Assembly: GCA_016219275.1 (NCBI GenBank)
Contig: JACRBM010000105.1
Span: 33,302 to 97,301, forward strand
Length of the DNA: 64,000 bases
Source of the DNA: Chloroflexota bacterium
GTDB taxonomy: Bacteria; Chloroflexota; Anaerolineae; UBA4142
Direction of reading: 5' to 3'
Shown: positions 41,995-50,398 of the stretch, piece by piece
Numbering within the stretch: position 1 is the stretch's first letter
Layout: the number at the start of each line of letters is the position of its first letter
Translations under genes and position numbers: made by a program
Notes under the pieces: model-generated
Databases searched by the model: none
What the model saw: the letters and a program-made list of their open reading frames with translations, nothing else
What the model was told of the DNA's origin: nothing

Positions 41995-42062
41995 TGTGAT
42001 GGTGCGCTAGTGCGGTAGTTGAATCTTCCAGACTATCGCACTATCGTACTATCCAACTATTG
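41985..42062 (+). repeat. AGTGCGAT/ACTATCGC word repeats
   Basis: Tandem variants of tagtgcga (41985-42021) face tandem variants of actatcgc (42032-42060), forming a long hairpin. The tract overlaps the end of the aminotransferase gene. Confidence 0.7.
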
Positions 42063-42082
42063 CACTTGTCTTGGAGGATCCT

Positions 42083-42478
42083 TTGTCTCGTGAAACCCTC
42101 ACCGCCTTGCTGTGGCTCATTCCCGCGATCCTGTTCAGCACGACTGGCGAATTATTTTTGAAACGCGGGATGAACGAAATCGGCGCGCTCGATTTCACCT
42201 CGGTCGGCACGATCATTCCCACCTTTTTGAGGATGGCGCTGAATTACAACTTGTGGCTTGGGTTCGCTGGGTTTATGGGCGGTTCGATCTTTTGGCTCTC
42301 GGTGATTTCGCGCGTGCCGCTCTCGCTGGCGTACCCGATGCTCGCGTTGAGTTACGTCATCGTCGTCATTGAGTCGTGGATCATTCTCGGCGAGGGCTTG
42401 CATCCGCTGCGACTCATCGGCTCCGTTGTCGTCGGTATCGGCGTCGCGCTCGTTGGGTTGAGCGGAGCGGAGCAGTGA
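42083..42478 (+). CDS. EmrE/ArnE-like small membrane transporter
   Basis: The 131-residue protein has four transmembrane helices with the small multidrug resistance/EamA fold (LFSTTGELFLKRGM, SRVPLSLAYPMLALSYVIVV). In glycan loci such proteins act as subunits that flip undecaprenyl-phosphate sugars (ArnE/ArnF type), which fits here. The start is TTG at 42083, five bases after GGAGG; the upstream TTG at 42071 would place the ribosome-binding site inside the gene. The stop overlaps the next start (GTGA). Confidence 0.82.
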   Translation: MSRETLTALLWLIPAILFSTTGELFLKRGMNEIGALDFTSVGTIIPTFLRMALNYNLWLGFAGFMGGSIFWLSVISRVPLSLAYPMLALSYVIVVIESWIILGEGLHPLRLIGSVVVGIGVALVGLSGAEQ

Positions 42479-44868
42479 GCGTTGACCGCCGCCGACTGAC
42501 CGCCGACCGCCGTCTGCCTTTTGCTTTCGGCGGTCATTTGTTTGCGCCTATCGCGATCTATACTATTGTGCTCGTCGCGTTCTTTTTGCGCGTCTATCGT
42601 CTGGGCGACCAGAATGTTTGGTGGGACGAGGGCTGGAGCATCTGGCTTTCGCAAAAAGATTTTGCGTGGATCGCGTGGCGCACCGCGATGGACGAGCATC
42701 CGCCGCTCCATTACTGGTTGCTCCATTTTTGGAATTTCGTCGCGGGGACAAATGTGTTCGCGGGGCGATTCGTCTCGGTCGCGTTTGGCGTGCTTACGAT
42801 TGCGTTGATCTATCGCATCGGCAACCTTGCGAAGGTTCTAAAACCTTCGCAAGGTTGGGTGGTTGGCATGCTCGCCGCGTTGTTTCTCGCCACCGCGCGG
42901 TTTCACATCTGGTGGTCGCAGGACATCAAGAATTATACGCCCTCGATTTTCTTTGCGTTTGTCGCGGTGTGGTTTGGAATTGAAAGTTGGAAATTGGAAG
43001 TTGGAAATTGGAGAGCGCGCCCAATCTGGCGACCCATCATCGCCTACGCGCTCTGCGCCGCGCTTGCAATGTGGACGCACTATCTCGCCGCGCTCGTTCT
43101 GATCGCGCTCAATCTCTACGCGGTCTTGGTCTTCGTCCGCGCATTTTACGTTTCACGTTTCGCGCATCGCGCATTTCCCAATTTGCCATTTGCCATTCGC
43201 AATTGGCTGATTGCCAACACACTTGCCGCGGCGCTTTTCGCACCCTGGATGTACCTATACCTACAAAACGCCGCGTCGTGGAGCGCCGCGCCCGTATTCG
43301 ATTTCGTTTTGTTCCTCCAACTGGTCGCCACCGTCCTCCCGCTCGGCGTCACGACGAACATCGAGAATTATACCGCGCTGACGATTGGCATGACCATCAT
43401 TGCTGGGCTAGGGATTTTTGTGAATTCACAATTCGCAATTCGTAATTCAAAACCCGACCGCGCGAACACGAATTCTAAATTACGAATTACGAATCACGAA
43501 TTGCTCTTTGCCCTCATCGTCGTCATCCCGCCCCTTCTCGTCTACGCGCTCTCGCTCACACCCGTCGCGTTCTTTGCGCCGAAAATCCAGGCGCGCTATT
43601 TGCTCGTGCTCGCGCCGGCGTACGCGATGCTTCTCGCGTTCGGCGTCGCATTTCTTTCGCGATTTTCGCGTGCTTTCGCGATTATCGCGATCCTGTTCGT
43701 CCTGGGCGCGAACGCGTTTGTGCTGAACGATTACTATGCCGAGCGCCGGTTGCGCGATGAATACGCGACGCTCGCGAACACGATCAACGCGTTCGCGCGG
43801 CAAGGCGATTTGATTTTGCTCGACACCGATCAGGAATGGCCCACGTTCCTGTACTATTTGCGTTATCCGCTCGACTGGCTCGGCGTACCGAATGGCAAGC
43901 CGATGAACGCAAGCGATGCGGACGCGCTGGTGCGCCGCGCCTTGAATCGCAACCGCGCGGTCTGGCTCGTCTCGAATCCGGACGCGCTCGTGACCGATCC
44001 GCAGAAATTGCTCCAAGCGCGACTCGCACACGAATTGCCCAAGCAACTCGAACGTACGATTGGCGACAAACGGCTGGTGTTGCACGCGCCGGACACGCGC
44101 GATTGGGTCGCCATCGCGCCGGAGAATTTCGCACCGCAGTATGCGCGCGTCGAAAAAATCAACGACACTTTACAATTGCTGGGTTTTGATCTGCCGACGC
44201 GCGAGGTCAACGCCGGCGACACGCTTCGCCTTGTCACGTACTGGCGCGCGAGGTTGCCGGCGCAAGTGTCGGTGCGCGTGACCGGTCTTGTCACAACATC
44301 ACTGCAAATGCCAAGCGGCGAGTACTTGCGTTACGAAAACGATTTTGCGATTCCCCCCAACGCGTTAGGCGAGTTTGCGTTGATGGTCAATCAACTGGAA
44401 CTTGCGCGCATCCACATCGAACCACGCGCGAGCGCTACGCGTGTGAACAACATCGCGCATCCAACCAATTATCGTTTTGGCGATTCGCTTCATCTCGCCG
44501 GTTACCAATTACCGATTACCAATTACCGCGCGGGCGACACAATGCCAATCACCTTGTTCTGGCGCGCCGATCAACACATCGAAAAGAGTTACACCGCGTT
44601 CGTGCATCTTGTCGGCGCGCAGTTCAATCCCAAGCACTCTCCGAGCAATCCGCTGTGGGGACAGGTGGACCGTGTTCCATCGCCGCCGACGAACGCGTGG
44701 CTACCCGGCGAATTCGTTCCCGACGCGTATCGCATCGCGATTGACGCGGACGCGCCGCCGGGCAAATATCAAATCGAAATCGGTCTATACGATCCGGCGA
44801 CCGGCGCGCGCTTGCCGACGGACACGGGTGATGCGGTCGTCATTGCAGGAATAGAAATAACACGATGA
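42475..44868 (+). CDS. GT39-type glycosyltransferase with beta-sandwich tail
   Basis: The 797-residue protein has a GT-C membrane half (NVWWDEGWSIWLSQKDF with the acidic residues, DEHPPLHYWLLHFW, about 11 helices) and an extracytoplasmic half with two beta-sandwich modules (LQLLGFDLPTREVNAGDTLRL, LHLAGYQLPITNYRAGD). It is the intact counterpart of the frameshifted gene at 34261-37057. Five repeat tracts are read in frame: 42826-42862, 42974-43010 (ESWKLEVGNW), 43141-43205, 43418-43502 (NSQFAIRNS, NSKLRITN) and 44503-44528 (YQLPITNY). The GTG start at 42475 overlaps the previous stop. Confidence 0.87.
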   Translation: MSVDRRRLTADRRLPFAFGGHLFAPIAIYTIVLVAFFLRVYRLGDQNVWWDEGWSIWLSQKDFAWIAWRTAMDEHPPLHYWLLHFWNFVAGTNVFAGRFVSVAFGVLTIALIYRIGNLAKVLKPSQGWVVGMLAALFLATARFHIWWSQDIKNYTPSIFFAFVAVWFGIESWKLEVGNWRARPIWRPIIAYALCAALAMWTHYLAALVLIALNLYAVLVFVRAFYVSRFAHRAFPNLPFAIRNWLIANTLAAALFAPWMYLYLQNAASWSAAPVFDFVLFLQLVATVLPLGVTTNIENYTALTIGMTIIAGLGIFVNSQFAIRNSKPDRANTNSKLRITNHELLFALIVVIPPLLVYALSLTPVAFFAPKIQARYLLVLAPAYAMLLAFGVAFLSRFSRAFAIIAILFVLGANAFVLNDYYAERRLRDEYATLANTINAFARQGDLILLDTDQEWPTFLYYLRYPLDWLGVPNGKPMNASDADALVRRALNRNRAVWLVSNPDALVTDPQKLLQARLAHELPKQLERTIGDKRLVLHAPDTRDWVAIAPENFAPQYARVEKINDTLQLLGFDLPTREVNAGDTLRLVTYWRARLPAQVSVRVTGLVTTSLQMPSGEYLRYENDFAIPPNALGEFALMVNQLELARIHIEPRASATRVNNIAHPTNYRFGDSLHLAGYQLPITNYRAGDTMPITLFWRADQHIEKSYTAFVHLVGAQFNPKHSPSNPLWGQVDRVPSPPTNAWLPGEFVPDAYRIAIDADAPPGKYQIEIGLYDPATGARLPTDTGDAVVIAGIEITR
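42974..43010 (+). repeat. TTGGAAA heptamer repeat inside the GT39 gene
   Basis: Tandem TTGGAAA/TTGGAAG units are read as SWKLEVGNW in a membrane-loop position. Related noncoding words lie at 11813-11842. Confidence 0.8.
43418..43502 (+). repeat. Heptamer repeats inside the GT39 gene, second tract
   Basis: attcacaattcgcaattcg and tctaaattacgaattacg-type words are read as NSQFAIRNS and NSKLRITNHE between two transmembrane helices. Confidence 0.8.
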
Positions 44869-44870
44869 CC

Positions 44871-44975
44871 CACCCCCAGCCCTCCCCCGTTCGCCACGCT
44901 TCGCGCCAGGCGAACAGGGGAGGGAGCAAGTTCCCTCCCCTGCGAATGCGGGGGAGGGTTAGGGTGGGGGTTCGC
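44871..44975 (+). repeat. GC-rich palindromic repeat after the GT39 gene
   Basis: acccacccccagccctcccc and ggagggttagggtgggggtt form the outer arms. Inside, GTTCGCC pairs with GGCGAAC and GAGGGAGC lies near GTTCCCTC. It may end the glycan operon transcript. Confidence 0.7.
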
Positions 44976-44995
44976 TTCATGCACGCATTGACCGA

Positions 44996-45023
44996 TTGAC
45001 TAAAAATCCAATTAACCTATACT
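44996..45023 (+). promoter_or_regulatory. Promoter of the lipoprotein gene
   Basis: TTGACT (44996-45001), 16-base spacer, TATACT (45018-45023). GGAGG follows at 45030-45034. Confidence 0.65.
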
Positions 45024-45039
45024 TGGCTCGGAGGCAAGG

Positions 45040-46278
45040 TTGTTTCGACAAATCGTTGCAATCATTTTTGTTTTGCAGATGACAAGCGCGTGCATGTCCG
45101 GCGCGTTGCTCGACAACGTGTCGGTCACGCCCGACGCGATTTCGCCGCGCGCGGGGAGTGACAATGCCGCGGCGGCGATTCATTATCGCGTTGGACGCGA
45201 GGCAACCGTTTCGATTTACCTGCAAGACGCGCAAGGCAAGCAACACATTTTCCGCGCGGCGCAACCGCGCGTTGCCGGCGAGTACGACGCGACCTTCACC
45301 GGCGCGATCAACGACCGCGTGCTGCCCGATGGCAAGTACACGATTGTGATCGAAGCGAAAGACGCGGCGGGGCAAATCGCGCAAGCTGCGAAATCGCTCA
45401 CGATCACGCAAGCCGATTCGATTGCGCCCGAGTTGCAAAACTTTACGGTTTTCCCAGATACATTCACGCCGAACCAGGATGGTATTGCCGACCGCGTGAT
45501 CATTCGCTATTTTCTCACCAAAGCGGCAAAGGTAGACGTGTATCTCAGCGACGGCAAACAACGCTATGAGGTCGCGGAGAAAAAGACGACGCTCAATATC
45601 AAGGACGGCTATACCCAGCCCGGCGCGCACGAGTACGATTACGACGGCGGAATTGATTTGCTTGCGACGCCGCCGCCCGACGGCACGTACACCGTCATCG
45701 CCGACGCGGTGGACGCGGTGGGCAATCGCGTGCGCGCCGAAAAAAAGTTGACGATCAAGGACAGCGGCATTCCGCGCGCGACGATTTCTAACGGCGGCGT
45801 CGAGTGGGGACCGAAGGGATTGCCGAGTTTGAGAATCGAGCCGACCGCGATTCTCGTGCCGCTCGGCGAAACGGTGACATTCACCGTGACGGTACAAAAC
45901 GTCGGACCCGTACCGCTTCGCACCAAAGGTCCGGAGCCGGGCGCGCTCTACACGACGAGCGAAAATTTCAACACGAAGAAATTTTTCGAAGAGCCGGGCG
46001 TGTGGCGCGTCGGTCTCGATTACGATGGAAACAGCGCGGGACGTTCGTATCCGTTCCGTTGGCAAATCGGTTCGAGCAAGGAATTGACGCGTGTCGTGCT
46101 GGATGGCAAAGAGTATTTTTATCTGATGCCTGGTCAACGCGTCACGGTGAGCGGCTCGCTGCGCATCGTGGACAAACCGCCGCGCGTGAACGTATATCAC
46201 TGGGTCGGGTTGATTCAAGAAGATGTTCGTATCGTGGAAGACCGCGTGGAACCGAAACAAGTGACCGTGGAATTTTAG
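45040..46278 (+). CDS. Exported lipoprotein with FlgD-like Ig domains
   Basis: The 412-residue protein begins with a lipoprotein signal peptide (VAIIFVLQMTSAC, lipobox cysteine at about 18). Two FlgD-like immunoglobulin-type domains follow (residues about 45-130 and 135-245; the second has FPDTFTPNQDGIADRVIIRYFL), then a C-terminal region with a cupredoxin-like or Ig-like look (TVTFTVTVQNVGPVPLRT). It is anchored outside the membrane; ligand and role are unknown. The start is TTG, five bases after GGAGG, behind a good promoter. Confidence 0.8.
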   Translation: MFRQIVAIIFVLQMTSACMSGALLDNVSVTPDAISPRAGSDNAAAAIHYRVGREATVSIYLQDAQGKQHIFRAAQPRVAGEYDATFTGAINDRVLPDGKYTIVIEAKDAAGQIAQAAKSLTITQADSIAPELQNFTVFPDTFTPNQDGIADRVIIRYFLTKAAKVDVYLSDGKQRYEVAEKKTTLNIKDGYTQPGAHEYDYDGGIDLLATPPPDGTYTVIADAVDAVGNRVRAEKKLTIKDSGIPRATISNGGVEWGPKGLPSLRIEPTAILVPLGETVTFTVTVQNVGPVPLRTKGPEPGALYTTSENFNTKKFFEEPGVWRVGLDYDGNSAGRSYPFRWQIGSSKELTRVVLDGKEYFYLMPGQRVTVSGSLRIVDKPPRVNVYHWVGLIQEDVRIVEDRVEPKQVTVEF

Positions 46279-46289
46279 GGTTTGAAAAA

Positions 46290-46350
46290 GAACAGAGCAA
46301 GGAACAAATGACAAAAGCCAATTGTTGGACCTTGGTCATTTGTCATTGAA
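46290..46350 (+). repeat. ACAAATGAC palindromic words before 46360
   Basis: gaacaaatgacaaaagccaa and ttggtcatttgtcatt are complementary and can form a hairpin just before the ribosome-binding site (GAAAGGAG) of the next gene. Confidence 0.5.
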
Positions 46351-46359
46351 AGGAGTCTC

Positions 46360-47418
46360 ATGTCTTTCCTCTCTTCGCTTTTCGATTTGCTCGCGCGTCT
46401 TTTCAATCCTTCGCCGCCGCCGCCGCCGCCGCCGCCGATACCGCCCGAAGCGGGCGAGTTGACGCCGCTTGCGCCGCGCGTGTTGATGATTACGTACAAT
46501 CCGACAGTCAACCCGGCGACCGGCAAGAAATTGATTCAGGAATTGAACTGGAACGATCCTGAAACGCTCGCGCAAGGATACATTACGGATTTGCGTGAGA
46601 GTAGCGGCGGCTTGGTGAATTATCAAATCGTCGAGCGCATCGAGGTGGACGAGTTTCCGAAAAAAGAAAGCGGATTCGTCTACGATCCGCAACAGTTCGT
46701 CAGCGCGTATCGCGCGGGCGGCGCGGGACTCGATCCTGGGATGGTGGACTATCAAGCCATTCTCGCCAAGTTCAACATCCTTGCGCGCGTGGCGAATAAC
46801 GAGATAGATGAAGTATGGATTTGGAATTTTCCGGGCGCGGGCTTTTACGAATCTACGATGGGTGGCAAGGGCGCGTTCTTTTGCAATTCGAATCCCCTGC
46901 CTAACACCGAGACGTGCCCGCGTCGTTTTGTGGTGATGGGTTTTAGTTTCGAACGCGGCAACGGCGAGATGCTGGAAAATCTCGGACACCGCGCCGAATC
47001 CATGCTCGCGCGCAAGTTTCATGTGGAAGGATTTGTTGCCAAGACGTATAACGCGGCGGAACGCACTCCCGCTCTGGGCGCGAGTGCGCGCAACGTGTTC
47101 GAGCGATTCTTGCTGTTCGATCTGATCGCGCCGGGGCAATCCAACATCGGCACGATTCACTACGCGCCGAACAGTCCTGCGGATTACGAGTGGGGCGTGA
47201 TGTCGCCGGTGCAATCGTGTTGCGATGATTGGTTGCTGTATCCCGCTTTGCCGAACCCGCCGGTGTTTCGCACGGTGGACGCGCGCGAGTGGGGGAGCGG
47301 CGATATTCGCGAGCATCACAAGTGGTGGTTGCGTCACTTGCCCAAAGTGGCTGGCGTGACGAGCGGCATCGCGAATAATTGGTGGAAGTACATTGCGGAT
47401 CCGAATCAAGTCAAATAA
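46360..47418 (+). CDS. Uncharacterised protein with polyproline N-terminus
   Basis: The 352-residue protein has a short hydrophobic N-terminus (MSFLSSLFDLLARLF) and a run of prolines (residues 18-28), then a long conserved-looking domain: PRVLMITYNPTVNPATGKK, YQIVERIEVDEFPKKESGF, WNFPGAGFYESTMGG, ANNWWKYI near the end. It is rich in Trp and Asn-Pro and has several cysteines. No family or activity is recognised; a secreted or surface-associated protein is possible. The ATG follows GAAAGGAG. Confidence 0.7.
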   Translation: MSFLSSLFDLLARLFNPSPPPPPPPPIPPEAGELTPLAPRVLMITYNPTVNPATGKKLIQELNWNDPETLAQGYITDLRESSGGLVNYQIVERIEVDEFPKKESGFVYDPQQFVSAYRAGGAGLDPGMVDYQAILAKFNILARVANNEIDEVWIWNFPGAGFYESTMGGKGAFFCNSNPLPNTETCPRRFVVMGFSFERGNGEMLENLGHRAESMLARKFHVEGFVAKTYNAAERTPALGASARNVFERFLLFDLIAPGQSNIGTIHYAPNSPADYEWGVMSPVQSCCDDWLLYPALPNPPVFRTVDAREWGSGDIREHHKWWLRHLPKVAGVTSGIANNWWKYIADPNQVK

Positions 47419-47419
47419 T

Positions 47420-47452
47420 AGAATCCAGGTTTCTCAAAGAAACCTGGATTCT
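47420..47452. terminator. Hairpin between 47418 and threonine aldolase
   Basis: AGAATCCAGGTTTCT pairs perfectly with AGAAACCTGGATTCT around a CAA loop (15-bp stem). It has no U tract. A shortened relative lies at 1973-2005. Confidence 0.65.
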
Positions 47453-47484
47453 AGTGAAGCTATGGATAAGGAGAATCTACAAAA

Positions 47485-48525
47485 TTGAAACGCATTGATC
47501 TGCGGAGCGACACGGTCACGTTGCCGACGCCGCAAATGCGCGCGGCAATGGCAAACGCGGAACTGGGTGACGATGTGTATGGCGAAGACCCGACGGTCAA
47601 TCGCCTGGAAGAATTGGCGGCGGAACAAATGGGCAAGCCCGCCGCGTTGTTCGTCGCGAGCGGGACGATGGCGAACCTGGTCGCGTTGCTCACGCATTGC
47701 GCGCGCGGCGACGAAGTGATCGTGGGCAGTAAAGCGCACATGTTTATCAACGAGGTCGGCGGGATGGCGGCGCTCGGCGGCATTCACCCACGCACTCTGG
47801 CGAATCAACCGGATGGCACACTGGTGCTCGACGAGATTGCCAACGCGATTCGCGGCGACAATGTGCATTGGCCCCGCACGCGACTCATCGCGCTGGAGAA
47901 TACGCACAACCATTGCGGCGGCGCGCCGTTGCCCATCGCGTATCATCGCGCCGTGTTCGATTTGGCGCGCACCCACGATTTGCGCGTGCACATTGACGGC
48001 GCGCGCATCTTCAACGCAGCAGTCGCGCTCGGCGCGACGGCGCGCGATTTCGCGCAGTACTCGGACAGCGTATCGTTTTGTCTTTCGAAAGGTTTGAGCG
48101 CGCCGGTTGGCTCGCTCTTGTGCGGCGCGCGTGAATTCATCGCCGAGGCGCGGCGCAATCGTAAAATGGTCGGCGGCGGAATGCGCCAAGCCGGCATCCT
48201 CGCGGCGGCGGGCATCGTCGCGCTCGCCACGATGGTCGAGCGGCTCGCCGAAGACCACGCGCACGCGCGCTATCTCGCCGAACAACTCGCCGATCTGCCC
48301 GGCATAGACCTGGATCCGACAAGTGTCAAGACCAATATCGTGTTCTTTGATTTGACCGGCGGTCTGACGGCGGCGCAAGCGGAAAAGCGGTTGGCGCAGG
48401 AGGGCGTGTTGATCGGCGCGTCGGGTGCGCGGCGAATGCGCGCGGTGACGCACTATGGCATCGCGCGTGCGGACATTGAGGATGTGTTGGGCGTGATCCG
48501 ACGTGTGATGCAGGGAGCGGTTTGA
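47485..48525 (+). CDS. ltaE: Low-specificity L-threonine aldolase
   Basis: The 346-residue PLP enzyme begins with IDLRSDTVTLPTPQM and has GDDVYGEDPTVNRLE, ENTHNHCGGAPLP, VHIDGARIFNAAVALG and SFCLSKGLSAPVGS, in which the lysine binds PLP. It cleaves L-threonine and L-allo-threonine to glycine and acetaldehyde in the cytoplasm. The start is TTG at 47485, 11 bases after AAGGAG. It is monocistronic between two hairpins. Confidence 0.93.
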   Translation: MKRIDLRSDTVTLPTPQMRAAMANAELGDDVYGEDPTVNRLEELAAEQMGKPAALFVASGTMANLVALLTHCARGDEVIVGSKAHMFINEVGGMAALGGIHPRTLANQPDGTLVLDEIANAIRGDNVHWPRTRLIALENTHNHCGGAPLPIAYHRAVFDLARTHDLRVHIDGARIFNAAVALGATARDFAQYSDSVSFCLSKGLSAPVGSLLCGAREFIAEARRNRKMVGGGMRQAGILAAAGIVALATMVERLAEDHAHARYLAEQLADLPGIDLDPTSVKTNIVFFDLTGGLTAAQAEKRLAQEGVLIGASGARRMRAVTHYGIARADIEDVLGVIRRVMQGAV

Positions 48526-48529
48526 ACAT

Positions 48530-48558
48530 CGGGGACAAGTTTGCGCGACTTGTCCCCG
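48530..48558 (+). terminator. Terminator hairpin after threonine aldolase
   Basis: CGGGGACAAGT (48530-48540) pairs with ACTTGTCCCCG (48548-48558) around a seven-base loop. The tail CTTGCGTCTTG is only weakly T-rich. Confidence 0.6.
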
Positions 48559-48717
48559 CTTGCGTCTTGAGGGAAGAAAAAGTCGAGCACTAGGAACAAT
48601 GGCTGACTCGACTAGGAATTCTTGTGGATTGGCAAGTGAGGCGTTGCGTGCGATGATGGCAGAGTGGTACAACCGTGACTAGCGCGAATTCCGGTTTGGT
48701 TTACAGTATGGTAAAGA

Positions 48718-48750
48718 CGTTCGCGAAGCGTGCAACGTCTCTACGATACC
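48718..48750 (+). repeat. AGACGTT palindromic repeat
   Basis: agacgttcgcgaagcgtgca followed by acgtctctac contains complementary AGACGTT and AACGTCT arms. It lies between threonine aldolase and the solute-binding protein gene; the rest of that gap shows nothing recognisable. Confidence 0.45.
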
Positions 48751-48796
48751 GACCGCAAATCAAGATGGAATCTGCTCTAGTTCAAGGAGATGGGCG

Positions 48797-50398
48797 ATGT
48801 TAAGCTTTTCGTTCCGTTCAACGCGGCTATCTCGCGCGCTTTTCGTTCGGTTAAGTTGGGTGCTTTTTGTGCTGACGCTGGTCGCGTGCGCGAATAATCC
48901 GTTCGCGCCAACGCTCGCGGTCAAAGGCGGCGACGGCGAATTTCGCGTGGTGTTATTCACCGAGCCGGTGAGTCTCAATCCTAATTTGCGTTCGGACGAC
49001 GGCGCATTCAGCGTCGCGCAGAACGTGTACAACAAACTGCTCACGCTCGACGCGGACTATCGCGTGATTCCCGATCTCGCGGAAACCTGGGAGGTCTCTG
49101 CCGATGGTCTGACGTACACGTTTCATCTTGCCAAGAATGCGCGGTGGCACGATGGCAAGTCACTCACGTCCGCCGATGTGAAATGGACGTTCGAGGCATT
49201 GCGGCAATCGCAGGCGTCCGGCGGCGAAGCCGCCAACCGCATCCTCGCGATCGAAACTCCGGACGCGCAAACGGTGGTCATGCGTTTGAAGCAGGTGTGG
49301 TCGCCGTTCATTCCGACGCTCGCGTGGTACGGCACCTTTGTTTTGCCGTCGCATGTTTTTGCCGGCGGCGATTGGACGAAAAATCCGGCGAACGACAAAC
49401 CGATTGGCACCGGACCGTTCAAATTCGTCGAGTGGGTCAAGGGCGATCACATCACGCTCGCCGCGAATCGCGATTACTTCAAGCGCGGTCCGTACCTCGA
49501 CCAGGTGACGTACCGGGTGCTCAAAGACTCGTCCACCGCCGGCGATTTGATCGCGCGTGGCGAAGCCGATTACACGTTGGCGCGTCCCGCGTTCGAAACC
49601 ATCCGCGTGTTGCAAAACGCGCCGGCAGTAATCGTCAAAACCTTTCTGCACCCGGCGCGCTTTTACGCGGGCTTTAATTTCCGGCGCAAGCCATTTGATG
49701 ACCTGCGCGTGCGCCAGGCGGTTAGCATGGCGCTGGATCGCCCGATGATTGTTGATCGCGCCGTGCTCGGATACGGTATCCCCGGCGAGGGTTTCTACAC
49801 CCCGGCGATACCCTGGGCATTCGATCCCGAGGCGCGTGTGCCGGATGGCGATATTGCCGCCGCCGAAAAATTGCTCGACCAAGCCGGACTCGCGCGCCAC
49901 GCGAACGGCACGCGCGCGCAATGGACCTTGCTCGCGTTTAACGCGTCGCCGTTCAAAGAAATCGCGCTGGCGATGCAAACCGATTTGCAGCGCGTCGGCA
50001 TCGAGCTGGAACCTGTGTTACTCGCGACGACCGATTGGAACGCGCGCGTGTTCACCGAAAAAAATTTCGATCTCGCGCTGACGAACGGCAGTCAGGGTCC
50101 CGACCCGGACAATTTGAACTATCGGTTCGGTTCCAAGAGCGGGTATCAGTTTATGGGTTATGCCAATCCAGAGTTGGATGCCGCGTTAGACGAAGGCGCG
50201 CGGCTGACGAAATTAGAAGACCGCGCGCGCGCGTATTTTCGCGCCCAGGAAATTCTCGCGCGCGATCTGGTGTTTCTGCCGATCATGGAAAATGTCCAGT
50301 TCATCATCTATCGCGCCGACGTCACCGGCTTGCCGCAGGTTCAGGCGCGTGGATTAGTTACCTTTCAGGATTATAGTCTGGTGCGTTTGAAAAAATGA
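48797..50398 (+). CDS. Family 5 extracellular solute-binding lipoprotein
   Basis: The 533-residue protein has a lipoprotein signal (LFVLTLVAC, cysteine at about 32) and the SBP_bac_5 fold: FTEPVSLNPNLRSDDGAFSVAQNVYNKLL, then LAETWEVSADGLTYTFHLAKNARWHDG and ADVKWTFEAL. Such proteins bind peptides, nickel or other solutes outside the membrane. No ABC permease or ATPase gene is nearby. The stop overlaps the start of a giant sensor protein (ATGA), so it may serve as a receptor for signalling rather than uptake (inference). The ATG follows CAAGGAG. Confidence 0.9.
   Translation: MLSFSFRSTRLSRALFVRLSWVLFVLTLVACANNPFAPTLAVKGGDGEFRVVLFTEPVSLNPNLRSDDGAFSVAQNVYNKLLTLDADYRVIPDLAETWEVSADGLTYTFHLAKNARWHDGKSLTSADVKWTFEALRQSQASGGEAANRILAIETPDAQTVVMRLKQVWSPFIPTLAWYGTFVLPSHVFAGGDWTKNPANDKPIGTGPFKFVEWVKGDHITLAANRDYFKRGPYLDQVTYRVLKDSSTAGDLIARGEADYTLARPAFETIRVLQNAPAVIVKTFLHPARFYAGFNFRRKPFDDLRVRQAVSMALDRPMIVDRAVLGYGIPGEGFYTPAIPWAFDPEARVPDGDIAAAEKLLDQAGLARHANGTRAQWTLLAFNASPFKEIALAMQTDLQRVGIELEPVLLATTDWNARVFTEKNFDLALTNGSQGPDPDNLNYRFGSKSGYQFMGYANPELDAALDEGARLTKLEDRARAYFRAQEILARDLVFLPIMENVQFIIYRADVTGLPQVQARGLVTFQDYSLVRLKK

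Noticed and set aside
44977..46314. 445-codon minus-strand open frame opposite the Ig-domain lipoprotein
   Set aside because: The plus-strand gene has promoter, ribosome-binding site, signal peptide and recognisable domains; the reverse frame has none.
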